A stretch of 64,000 nucleotides of DNA from positions 20,966,001-21,030,000 of the forward strand of contig JALGPY010000007.1 in the NCBI GenBank assembly GCA_023055425.1, written 5' to 3'. The translations under genes were made by a program, and so were the position numbers. The notes below the pieces were generated by a model. The model ran no database searches and was not told where the DNA came from. It saw only the letters and a list, made by a program, of their open reading frames with translations. Numbering within the stretch: the first letter of the stretch is position 1; each line of letters starts with the position of its first letter. Source of the DNA: Linanthus parryae (taxonomy: Eukaryota; Streptophyta; Magnoliopsida; Ericales; Polemoniaceae). Shown here in pieces: positions 44,922 through 55,536 of the stretch.

Positions 44922-47534
44922 TCATATGCGATAGCATTTCTTCCCGTTGGCGTAGAAGCTCTCTACCTCCTTACCCTCGGGGTCATGCTTTGCAATCCTC
45001 TTCAGAGTGTACACGTTCTTCCGATGATATGCGATGCGCGGCGCCTCTTCGTGTGTAGGCGGCTTTTCCTTGGCATCTCCCCTTGTCACCATCACGCCCG
45101 CAGGTGACTGGTCCTTGATGTCCTCCCAGAGAGGTAAAGGAGTAGGGTTGAATGGTCCGGGTGTTTGCTCGTCCGCCATCTCGGTGAACCACACCGCCTC
45201 GCTGAGATGTGCTTCGTCCAAGTTGAACGGGTTAGTTGAGGCCGGTATCTCGACAATCCTGTCGTTCCAGATAGCTTTCATCACCTGGTGAGCCGTCGAA
45301 GGGATTGCGTCAAAGCGATGAATCCAGGCCCGACCTATGATCATGTGGTATGTGGTGTTCGCGTCTATGACATAGAACTTCGCCGAGCACTTGATTTTAC
45401 CGATCTGAACGCCCAGGCGGATCCATCCGATCGTCATTCTAGAATCGCTTCCGAATTCCACCAGCGGGGATGGACGCTTGACTACCTTGTGCTCGGGGAT
45501 CCCTGCTAGCTTCAGTGTGTGGAGTGGAACAACATTGACCGCTGCTCCTCCATCGACGAATGCTCGCTTGAATTCGACGCCGTTGATGATGGCGGTCACG
45601 TACAGGGGCCTCTGGTGGCTCGCATCTGTCTTCTTGTCGCTGGCAGAAAAGGTCATAATCTTTTCTGTGGAACGGGACGCCCTGATGACTTTCCCGTTGG
45701 AGACCACGAGGTCCTCCTCGTAGTCCTCTGCTACCCTTAAGATTGCTTTTGTCATATCCGTTCGGCATTTTTCGGAGAAGTTCATCTCGTTGAAGAATTT
45801 GTCGAAGCCATGCGACCCTTTCATGCGGTCGGCACGCTCATCTTCCGTGTCCATGCTGTAGTCTTCATCTTCATGGACTTCAGCAATGATTGGCAGATCG
45901 TCCTCTGCGACCTCTTCCAAGTCCACTATCGAGATCATGGCGACCTCTTTGCCCTTTGAGCCCGAATCTGTATGGGCAGGCAGCGGGTTGTTGCGCACAT
46001 CCTTCCGGTGGTCGCTGACGATGAGTTCACCGTTCTTCATCTTCTGATCGAACGCGAATCTGAGCTTCTTGCACTCGGCTGTGGGGTGCATGACCTTGCC
46101 GTGGTATTCGCACCACTTAGGGTCCCTCGTCATCTCCTTGGAGGGTGCTTTCTCGAGCGATGGCAGGACGCCGTCCTTGCGCCACTGTCTGCAGAGATCG
46201 CTTGCTTCCTCCACCGAGCATGGCAGAGGCGGTGCGTCGAAGTTTGTAACTTTTGCTTGCTTCTGGGGCGAAACTGTATTGACCTCAGCTTCGCGTCCCC
46301 GCTTGTAGCCAAATCTGCCGATCTTGTAGGTGGTGCCGCTCGCAGGTCGTTCTGGAGCGCTCTTCTTTCTCTGTCTCTCGACGATGGGCTCAATGTTCAT
46401 CGTGCATTCGATGAGCTTTGAAAACGTAGGTGTTTGCAAATTGATCAGCATGCTTTTGTATTCATCTCGCATGCACTGCAGGCATATCTCTACGAGCCGG
46501 CTTTCGAGCATTGGATCCTTGCACTCCAAGGATTTCGCTCTGAATTTCTTGATGAAAGTGATTCCATCTTCCTCGCGTTTCTGATACATCCGCGAGAGAT
46601 GGATCATCGTCACCTTTTCTTCCATCTGGAAGAACTTGGTATAGAACTTCTGGACCATGTCGTCCCAAGTTTTCACAGATCCGGCCTCCAATGTTCGGTA
46701 CCATTTGTATGCTACATTCCCAAGAGTTTTTGGGAATTCTCGCATCAGCAGCTTGGGATCGGCTCCGTATGGACCCATGACATCGATGAAACGCATGACA
46801 TGCTCATGAGCGTTTCCATTGACGTCCTCGAACTTATCCCATTTGGGAGCCTTGTACCCCGCCGGGTTAGGCATGAGATAGATCTCTCGTGGAATGGGTG
46901 GATCGTTGTCTAGCTTCGGGATGATGGTATCCGCGAACGACTGATGAGCCAGGATGGAGTCCACGCGCTTCTGCAAAGACGTCATGCATTCTGGAATGCT
47001 TCCCTCGGTAGTTGGCGGAGGGGTTGCCGTAGGCGGTGGCGACACATATGCCGCCGGAGGATTGGGAGTGTAGTGACTGCCCGCGTTTCCCCAGATTGTC
47101 GCTGGTGGAGGCAGAGTGTACTGCAGAGCTGGGTTGGACGCCAAAGCCGGGGGCTGAGAGGCGTGAGCAGCAGGGGGTAGCATTTGTGCCGTCGACCCTT
47201 GAACCGAAGGCAGCTGCGTGGCTGACGGTGGAGTTTGCAGATGAGGGTTGGGAGGCGTGGCCGACACTCCCAATCCTGGAGCGGTAGGGGTTCCTCCTCC
47301 CTGAGGGATAGCGGTGGCAGGTGGAGGATTTGGCGCAAGAGTGCCCAGAACGGCCAAGATCCGTTCTAACTGCGCAGATTGAGACTTGAGAGCTTTTGCC
47401 TGACTTTGGACAGTGGCGTCCAAAGACTCTAAAGTTGGTGCCTCGCCGGGAGTCGTCGGAGTACGGCGGGCCTCGTCTCCCGAGGGAGTTTCGGTGGAAG
47501 GCGATCGGTTGCTGACATCGTCCTCCTGAGACAT
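44922..47534 (-). CDS. Tat gag-protease
   Basis: 870 residues starting at the ATG after the primer-binding site. The N-terminal ~230 residues are Pro/Thr-rich. The retrotransposon gag (capsid-like) domain spans about residues 235-380 (KWDKFEDVNG, AYKWYRTL, KFRAKSLEC). A Tat-type zinc-binding motif is at about 475 (CEYHGKVMHPTAEC), and an aspartic protease with DGGAAVN is at about 660. It ends at TGA (44924-44922). The next codons in the same frame lead straight into RT, so gag-pro and pol are separated by a single stop codon. Confidence 0.9.
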   Translation of the reverse strand: MSQEDDVSNRSPSTETPSGDEARRTPTTPGEAPTLESLDATVQSQAKALKSQSAQLERILAVLGTLAPNPPPATAIPQGGGTPTAPGLGVSATPPNPHLQTPPSATQLPSVQGSTAQMLPPAAHASQPPALASNPALQYTLPPPATIWGNAGSHYTPNPPAAYVSPPPTATPPPTTEGSIPECMTSLQKRVDSILAHQSFADTIIPKLDNDPPIPREIYLMPNPAGYKAPKWDKFEDVNGNAHEHVMRFIDVMGPYGADPKLLMREFPKTLGNVAYKWYRTLEAGSVKTWDDMVQKFYTKFFQMEEKVTMIHLSRMYQKREEDGITFIKKFRAKSLECKDPMLESRLVEICLQCMRDEYKSMLINLQTPTFSKLIECTMNIEPIVERQRKKSAPERPASGTTYKIGRFGYKRGREAEVNTVSPQKQAKVTNFDAPPLPCSVEEASDLCRQWRKDGVLPSLEKAPSKEMTRDPKWCEYHGKVMHPTAECKKLRFAFDQKMKNGELIVSDHRKDVRNNPLPAHTDSGSKGKEVAMISIVDLEEVAEDDLPIIAEVHEDEDYSMDTEDERADRMKGSHGFDKFFNEMNFSEKCRTDMTKAILRVAEDYEEDLVVSNGKVIRASRSTEKIMTFSASDKKTDASHQRPLYVTAIINGVEFKRAFVDGGAAVNVVPLHTLKLAGIPEHKVVKRPSPLVEFGSDSRMTIGWIRLGVQIGKIKCSAKFYVIDANTTYHMIIGRAWIHRFDAIPSTAHQVMKAIWNDRIVEIPASTNPFNLDEAHLSEAVWFTEMADEQTPGPFNPTPLPLWEDIKDQSPAGVMVTRGDAKEKPPTHEEAPRIAYHRKNVYTLKRIAKHDPEGKEVESFYANGKKCYRI

Positions 47535-47554
47535 GGTTGCTTTTGCTGGTAAGT

Positions 47555-47575
47555 TTCACGTCGGGTTCACCAAAA
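47555..47575 (-). other. Primer-binding site of the Tat element
   Basis: Immediately inside the 5' LTR the minus strand reads TTTTGGTGAACCCGACGTG. The position and the TGG start mark the PBS. I could not assign the tRNA. Confidence 0.6.
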
Positions 47576-48202
47576 TGTGCACAAGAGATTCCGGCAGGGA
47601 GACCTCCGTGTACACCGTGCGTAGTGGATCAGGGATCGCACAGGAAGAATAGGGGTGTGTGTAGGGAGAGAGTAAGTCAGTAGCAATGTCTGAGAGAGAG
47701 ACAGAGGTTTGGCAGAGCTTCCGCGTATGGCAGTGTGTCCTCCTTTTGTATGGAAAGGTTAACGATATATATATACTGGAGAACGTGACCGTTGTAGTGT
47801 GGTTAATGCGCCCATTAATGGCGGCTTAATTAGCTTAACCATAACGGCACGTCCGTCCGAGTATATAGGGACCGTTAGAGCACGTGGTGCGCGAATACCG
47901 GAACCGTTACGAGGTTGACCGGGTTTGACCGGATTGACCGGGTCTAGGGAGCTCGTGCCATAGATCTCTCAAAACAGTTACTAAAGGTCGCGCGCGGGCT
48001 TGGCTCGCACGCGACAGGGCTTACTCTAGCCTCCAAACCACTAAGTCCCTACAAGTCCCGTGCAGTGGTATGCGAGGGCTCTGTCTCGCAGCCCCCACAT
48101 GGATCAGCTCGGCTGGTGATCCTGTGTGTGTGGAGCACAATATGGTGTGCTGGATGGTTGCCACGTGGCCTAGATCTGCCATGTCATAAAGCAGTATCTA
48201 CA
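47576..48202 (-). repeat. 5' LTR of the Tat element
   Basis: 627 bp, no difference from the other LTR seen by eye. TATA box at about 47765-47776, giving a transcript start near 47735 on the minus strand. Confidence 0.95.
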
Positions 48203-48207
48203 ACTGC

Positions 48208-48681
48208 TATAATGGGAATGTAGAAAATATAAATATGTTATCGACACATGAAATTTTGATAGATTTGTCGCAAATTCATTATGTGCATCTATGAAGTTAC
48301 TTCCTAGCACATCTAATGGCAACTTTCACATGAAAAATAAGTTTTTTTTTTCTTCCGTTGAAAATCAATTTTACGGTATGACGTATCAAGAATAGTAATC
48401 ATTATTGAATTTTTTATGGTTTGTCTCCTAAGAATATCTAGTTTGGTCGCCTTTTTTGGAGCCAAAGAGCCTGGGATTCCACTCTCCGCATAACTTATTC
48501 TTGTCTTAACAGGTGCGTAATATTGTTCTTCAAATCTTTTTTTTTTTTAACGAGGTTCTCAACTGACTGAGGAAGGTGTGTGAGTGCCCCTATTCTCTGT
48601 TGATGATGCCGCAATTGATGCTTCCGAACTCATCCTTATCCCAACTATTTAGTCTATTTGCAACCGAATCAAACTTACTAA
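48208..48681. other. Flanking DNA, no gene seen
   Basis: AT-rich, with T runs. It may be the decayed continuation of the LINE to its right. Confidence 0.35.
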
Positions 48682-50800
48682 TTACTCCACATTGTGTTTT
48701 CCTCTAGATATCATAGGTGGCCTTCTCACACACTTTGTGGTGAAGCCACATAGCCTCAAACTATAATCATGTTGTCCTTGTCGTCTGTTTCGACTATTTG
48801 CATCAAATAAAACTTCTATTAGTATGTGGTTTGAAGAATCTGGCACTAAGTGGTTAACACTTGGCCGTCCGAAAGTCTCAATCCAACTATCGGTAACTAA
48901 GCATATGTCGAGACGTTCCCTTATGGCTTTGTAGTCCGACTGATTACCAATTGAATTAGTTATCCACAAATTCCAGATCTATTAGCTCATGTTGTTGGAA
49001 AACAATGTGAAAATATTTTAACTAGTGTCAAAGTGACTCATTTTTCACCTTCCATCTCGACGTTTGAAGATATTGCATTGAATTCCCCACTACTAGTCAT
49101 GCTTGGTTTCTTGGATAAAATATAGGATTTTTTTTTAAAGGAATGTATTTGTTCGCTTCTAACTGAATCTTCATAAAAGCCGGTAAGAATCAACGAAAGA
49201 TTGGAACCATCCAGATAAACTACTCCTTGAATATGATCAATGTAATATGATTGTAATGAAAAATTAAGTTCATCATTCCTCATAGGAGCTAAACCACCCC
49301 CCTACCATCGCAGTTAACAAAAAATACCATTAGTAAAATCAATGTTCGTTTTTACCTTCTCCATCTACTTTGCATACAACCAAGTCTCTATGAGGAAGAT
49401 TATCATTGGTTTGTGTCTCTTCACGAGGTGGTGATAAGATAACGTTACGGGGGTTCCCAAGACCCCATACGTTTCAGCTTAGGAGACTCATTGCACCTGG
49501 CGGTGCTGCATTGCACTCACTCCCAATTGTGCATCTTGGGTCTTTTGGGTGCCCACCTCCTCATTTGGAATCTTTCATTCAGAAACCGTTTTGTTTTGTG
49601 CCTTACTCTTGTTACTCTTGTATGCATTGTGATTGCCCGTGCCAAGTAGGCACATTTCCTTCCTCGATCTAGCTTTATCCTGTGGAGAAGGACTTGAGAA
49701 CTAATCATCGGTATTTCTCTTCGATGTGGGTTTCCTTGTAGTAACGACGCTTCGCTTCAAATGGTCTTCGTCCATCTTGACTTTGCTTCCTTCCACCATA
49801 ATCCAATTGTTTTTGTTCCTAGACCCGTCAGCGAACATAGCTTGCTTCAACTCTTGTCCCATCGGATTGTCGTGGATCTGAATTCCAGTGCTCGATCAGT
49901 CGCCTCAACGTCCAAACTCCATATCTGAATATGTGGAATCAGTTAAAGGTTCCTCTTAATCATCAGCCGAGCTATGTGAAAAATATGGATCCCTCTATGA
50001 CTGTATTTCCGTCTCATTCATCTCGACACTAAGCCGTATCTTTTGCTACTCGGGATCTTATTTTTCCTAGGTGGAGGTTGAAAGTAAGCCAATCACCATC
50101 ACTAGGCTCCTTGTTAACACCCTCCCCCGATTTCAGATTGCACAGATCACTGTATTAATTAAAGCATCCACACCAAGAGCATACATGAATGATTCTTTCG
50201 TACTTATAATCATGACATACCTTTTCACCCAATGATCTTATGAAACCTCATCTTGTGACATGATTGAGTGTTTATACGAACCCTAACCCTCAAATAGTCA
50301 CCTCCTTTGCCCGACATAACTCTGATATCTGAATCCAGAATCGTACCCATCTTTGGTACCGCTTTTCCGAGCATCCTTCTCTGTAAGGAAATGATCACGA
50401 GATTCCTGATCTGAACCCATACATCGTTGGTATTGAAAGCCACATCGTCAGTTTTACAGTAATCGTCCATGGTTTCAACAACTAAGTATTACAGTTGAAA
50501 AACCAGGGACCCCCGACCATCACTCGATCCACGGTTTCTTTGTAAGAATATTTAAAATAAAGACGTTAGACATGGATTCCCTCATGCTCATCTCTTATCA
50601 TTCTATCCAAATCTTTCTGAAAAGCAGTTTGATAGCCCATGTATTGATTCGTCCCGCAAGCAGGAGGGATCCAACAAGACATAAATTGAAATCATTTTGT
50701 TGCTGTAAGACAATGGTCGTCCTTAAAATCTGCGGTATCTTCTTCCTTGTTCGTGTGTACCAGGCTGCTCAGATCGGCTTTCACAAAGGCCACCATAGCT
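48682..50800 (-). pseudogene. Decayed L1-type LINE: ORF1 and endonuclease fragments
   Basis: Reading the minus strand, 50225-50470 resembles the gag-like DUF4283 region of plant L1 ORF1 (DVWVQIRNL, GDYLRVRVRINTQ). The segment around 49440-49467 reads WGLGNPRNV, the start of an L1 endonuclease. 49038-49283 (SYYIDHIQGVVYLDGS, LTGFYED, GEFNAI) and 48682-48969 (RERLDICLVTDSW, LVPDSSNHILIEV) continue the apurinic-type endonuclease domain. Frames change and stops intervene, and no reverse transcriptase remains. Only an old 5' portion of the element is left. Confidence 0.7.
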
Positions 50801-51604
50801 AGGGTTTCTATTTCGCTTCTTTTCTCTCTGGAAGGCTCAGAGCTGTAAAACACCTACTTTCCACTTCACTTCCTCCCATATCTCTCGTGCATTATGATTT
50901 TTCAAGAAAAATAAACACAAAAATGACAATTCAGTATATTTATCACGTCAAAAGTATATACGACCCTCGTATCTTATGTATGAGTGATAACTCTGAATAA
51001 GAGTTATCTATTGCATGTTACTTTATCGATTTACATGATTCCAGAGTGACTTATAAGAGATTTTTTTTTTTTTAGAATAGTGACTTATACGAGTTATGAT
51101 ATGATTGTTAGAAAATTGTGAAAGTCAAGTTTTGAGCGTTTAATTGTGAATACGGGCGTTCCTCACTTTATTCATGTTTGTTTTATCACGTTAAACATCG
51201 CATTTTGGGTAGATATTCAATGTAATTTTGAGGTTGTTCAAATTATGAACCGCTATCTCTATACAATTTTTTATTATTATTGTTATTTAGAAATATCTCA
51301 TCTAATTTATGACCAATAATGGAAGGTGCAACAAAAAGAAATAAAGAGGAAAAAGAAAAAGAGAGGAGAAAGTAAAAAAAATGAGGAAATTAATGAATTT
51401 TGGTGCTCAAATAAAAAAAATGAGAAAACAGACAAGTGTCCGTCATCGTGAACTGACGATGGAACCGTGGGTAGGGTGACCCAGTGGAGGCTTTATTGCA
51501 AAGTTTCAACTGCCCAGAGACGACTCTTCTATTGCTTTTACAAAACCTAGAACACTCCAATCCAATCTCGCCATATCCACCACCACTGTTTACTTTCTCC
51601 ATCG
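50801..51604. other. Flanking DNA, no gene seen
   Basis: AT-rich and low-complexity (for example the purine-rich 51330-51430). No supported gene. Confidence 0.35.
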
Positions 51605-51722
51605 CTCGCAGCCCCCACGCGGATAAGCATGGGTAGTTATCCGGTGTATGTGAGCACAGCTAGGTGTGCTGAATGGCTGCCACGTAGTTGTGATCTGTCT
51701 GTCTGGAAAGCACCACCTACAA
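51605..51722. repeat. Relic of a Tat LTR terminus
   Basis: Resembles the last ~120 bp of the Tat LTR (48088-48202): GCTCGCAGCCCCCAC, GTGTGCTG.ATGG.TGCCACGT and a final CTACA, with many substitutions. It is the end of an older, related LTR. The remainder was not found next to it. Confidence 0.65.
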
Positions 51723-52020
51723 CTATCATTCAACAATTGATCGGGGAAAAATAGGCTTCTTCGGAATCATACCCTAATTGATTTCAGACCTATATGTCTG
51801 CAATGTATTACTGAAGCAAACATCAAAAAGACTGTATTCAATGTATTTACAATCAAACATAAGAATCAAACATCAAAAACACTGTAAAATCATACCCTGG
51901 TTGATTTGGAGTTGAAAGAAAAATCATAAACAACAGATTGGGAATCGGGAAAAAATAGGTGTTCTAACCTGTGAATTTAAGCAAAATTGATGTTTGATTT
52001 TGGCTCGTTCAGGCACCCAC
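51723..52020. other. Flanking DNA left of the Tekay element
   Basis: No gene recognised. It has two short direct repeats of AAACATCAAAAA.ACTGTA near 51820 and 51865. It ends in CCCAC, the target duplication. Confidence 0.35.
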
Positions 52021-55000
52021 TGTAATACCCCGTTTATCTAGCAGGGGTAAAACAGACATTTTAGACGCAAATAATAATTAATTTGCAATATAATATTTCT
52101 AATAATAAATCCTTGGGTTGAGTTTATAAAAAATTTTAGAATAATATTAGAATAGTCAATTCGTAGTTGTTTTACAAATTTTAGTCAGTTTTAATTTATA
52201 GTACGTGTCCAATTACCGCGAGTGTTGCTAGACTTGCCACACCCAATCACCCAACCACATAGTACTCCACCCACACCCAATTATTGCCAAAAATATTATT
52301 TAATTAGAAACTTTTGTTTCCAGCAAGCTTTCTCTTCTCCTTCCTCTATAAGATTTTTCACCATCATCACCACCACCTTCATGATGCTACTAGCACCACC
52401 TATGTCACATCACTTGTGCTTGGAGCCCAAGTAACCTCAGCTATTTAAGCAGCTGATCAGCCACCCCCCCCCCCCCACCAGCAGCCACTCACACAACAAC
52501 CACCTCCCTCCACCATCGTGACCTTCAACATCACCAACACCACCTTCAACATCACCCACACCACCACTCACAGCTCTCTCTCTCTCGCTGTCCAGCCATC
52601 ATCTTCCCCACCTCTCTGTTGCTCTCTGCCGCAACAAACCCACCAGCAGCAGCGTGGTAGTGGCAGCAGCCAACCACCACCACCGTCGCCACAACCTCCG
52701 GCGACAAAACCAAGTGAAGAAACACCCATTGCCTCCACCCTCAGCACTCTCTCCTTCTCTCCCTCCCTCTCTGTTCTCAGGTCGCAGCAGAACAGAGGAG
52801 CAGCAGTAGCAGCAGCTACCACGGCCGCCAGTGCCGCCGTCGGACCACCACCGAGAGAACCCACTTCTCTCTCTCTCATCCCCTGCCTTCTCCCACCTCT
52901 CTGTCTCGCGTCTGAAGCCCCTCTGTTCAGCAACAGAGGTCAGTAGGAAGCAGCAGCAGCAGCAGAAACCACTGCAACTCCGGCGACCTCCATTGTTGCC
53001 GCCGGCCAAGCTTCGGCCAAATTTCGGCGAGTGCTTTGTAGCAGCGCCCAGTCCACTTCCTTGCTTCCAGGCGACTCTTAGGGCCCCGACCAGCTCACTA
53101 GGAGCCTCAAATCAGGCTGTGGAAGCCATTAAAGCCGGCGACGAAGGTTCAACTCCGGCGACCCCGACGCCAAGCTTCGACCCGACCCATTTCTTAGTGA
53201 TTTCCGGCCATTTTTGGCCTAGGTACGTCCTACGCCTTCTGATTATTTGTTTGATGTTGTTAGAATTGAAGATTGATAGCTTGAATCGTTGTTAAATTGA
53301 AGAAAATGAAGTTGTTGAAGAAGGGGGGTAAAAGTGTAGTTTTTGCAAACTGTTAAAACATGGTTTAGGGGTGCTGTTTGTAATTTCAGAAACTATAGGG
53401 GCTGTTATTATACTATATTAAACTTGTTTTGGTGGCTAGTTGAGGAATTTGTAGACTTTTATTACGAATGGGGGTTTTTGTGTATTTAACTTAAACTTGT
53501 CACTTTTCGCTAAAAATAAAAATAATATTTTCGGAATAATAATAATTTCTAAAAATACTATATTTCATCCTAGTTTGAGAAAAGTAATTTTGGTATTAAA
53601 ATAGCTTGCGGTTTATTCGTTAAAAATTAAATAAGAAATATTTTTAGTTAAACTTTAAAGAAACATGGTTAAATAAATATTGTTAATAACTTGGATGTTT
53701 AATACTTGCAAATTTGATATTTTGCTAAATTTTAAATAGTGTTTGTTGCAATTAGCATTTAGGGAAGATTTATCTTTAAATTAAATAGTTTTGAATATTG
53801 TTTAAATAATTATAGAAATAATATTAATGTCTTTTTCATTAAAGATAAATTAGTTTTGTTTTCACTACTTTATCAAGTATTTTATAAAATAATTTCTCTA
53901 GTTAGTTAGGCACTTTTAGGTAATAATAATAGTTAATAATAATAATAATAGCAATAATAATAGTTGTGGTTTTATAATTTATAATAGAAGATTTTAACAA
54001 AATAAAATGTTAGGAAAAAATAAATAACTAGAAGGGTTGGGTAGAATTAAAAGAGAATATTTTTAGGATGTGTAGTATTTTGTTAGATTATTTAACGTAA
54101 AAGTTACGGGTTGTAGGTGACGGTTGTAGGCCGAGACATTTCTAGAACGTGCTAGTGCTACGGAAGTAAGGTAAGTAACATGCCAAGCCTAGAGCCTAGC
54201 TTCCTTCGTGTCTTGATATGAATTTTATTTCTTGTCTCAAAATGCATTTTTATTTGGTTATCTATTTACTTGTTTTATTTTGAAGTCTCCTTTTATTTCA
54301 AAGAAATTATTTGAACTTGTCACATGATTAATAATAATGCGTAATTAACGTAAAGTGGAAAGAGTTGTGCGGGAGAAGCAATTTTATTGTCGTGTGACTT
54401 TGATCACTCGACCAGAGATCAGATTTTATTTTAACCCGGTCGCAACCTGCCGGGTCGCTCCATGTACTCACCTCTCTGGCCGCAAGAAGTCTTAGGGGGC
54501 TGCCGGCAGTTAAGGTCATGGTTGCTAGTGATAGATTAGTAGTTCCTTCCCCGTATCAACAAAGCTAATAATACAGTTTTGGCATGAGTTTTGAAAGAAA
54601 AGAAGATGAGATTGAGGAAGATAATACCTGTTTGGAAGAGATAATAAGTCAAGAAGAATTTTTATAAAAGGGTCCCTACTTTACTTATGAAGTTCCTTAC
54701 AAGTTTTATTCCTCCTGTTTTATTGCAAATAATAAATTAAAGCTTCATCTTCTGTTTTACATGTTTGGGTGTTATTTACTCAGTCTTTCGTACTGACTTT
54801 AGAAACTGCGGTTCTGTTTTCCTTCCCACCGCAGGCTTAGAGGCAGGAGGCTATGACGAAGCTGGGTACGAGACTCACGTGTAGTGTTTAGTTAGCAAGC
54901 AGAATCATGTATAGCTTTTGACATCACTTTTGTAATGTTTAGAGACTCTAATGACGTTTAATGATGTATAATAACTAAATACTTTTGGAATGTTATGTTT

Positions 55001-55085
55001 TGATTCCCGCCGTTACTTTTAGCATCGGCCCCTCCCGGGCTTTCCGGTCCGGAACGGAAGGTTTGGGAAACCACGGGCTGTTGCA
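52021..55085 (+). repeat. 5' LTR of the Tekay element
   Basis: 3065 bp. It contains a C tract (52463-52477), a Ser/Pro-biased region with spurious open frames (52500-53300) and AT-rich DNA with AAT repeats (53925-53960). Confidence 0.95.
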
Positions 55086-55087
55086 GG

Positions 55088-55099
55088 TGGTATCAGAGC
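55088..55099 (+). other. Primer-binding site (tRNA-iMet)
   Basis: TGGTATCAGAGC, two bases after the LTR. This is the standard complement to the 3' end of plant initiator methionine tRNA. Confidence 0.95.
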
Positions 55100-55536
55100 A
55101 GGCAGTCCATAAAAAGGGAATTTAAAACCTGTAGGGCAACTAAAATTGGACATAGGGCAAGATAATTAAAATTGGATAAGCCGTGGGGGTTACGGGTAGT
55201 CTAGGTCTTGATTTCTCCCACCCACCCGCATCCTGATTTTCAGCTTTATAGGTTCTGAGTTATTTGAGATACATATTTTTGCTGATTTTTATGAGAAGGA
55301 GATAGAATCTAACTTGCACAAGAAGTTCTTTCTTGATTAGCTGAGTTATGCAGATATGAGCCTTATGTGCTTTTATTGCAATATTGTTATTCCTGCATGT
55401 TAGTTTATGTGATAATGTTGGATATATTAATTTCGAAATATGATTATTGAAGTTCCCGCGACCTTAACCAAGGATACTGTAGGATGTGACTAATAGACCG
55501 TTCCATTACCACTATAGGAAAGTTTGATCAGGATAG
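55100..55536 (+). other. Tekay leader
   Basis: Untranslated region between the PBS and the gag ATG. No other feature seen. Confidence 0.5.

Larger units (their letters stand above)
33679..48202 (-). mobile_element. Tat-clade Ty3/Gypsy LTR retrotransposon (14.5 kb)
   Basis: 627-bp LTRs at 33679-34305 and 47576-48202 have TG..CA ends and look identical by eye. A perfect 5-bp duplication, ACTGC, flanks the element (33674-33678 and 48203-48207). On the minus strand the order is 5' LTR, gag-protease, RT, RNase H, integrase, a tandem array, an antisense gene, a polypurine tract and the 3' LTR. The DGGAAVN protease site, the archaeal-type RNase H before integrase and the antisense gene place it in the Tat group. 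The pol gene has an internal deletion, so the copy probably cannot move on its own. Confidence 0.95.

Noticed and set aside
46867..47559. 230-residue minus-strand frame overlapping gag
   Set aside because: Alternative frame of the Pro/Thr-rich gag N-terminus, with Ser/Arg-rich composition and no domain.
52518..53295. Ser/Pro-rich open frames, also at 61010-61787
   Set aside because: The same sequence occurs in both LTRs. The frames arise from a biased LTR segment, not from two host genes.
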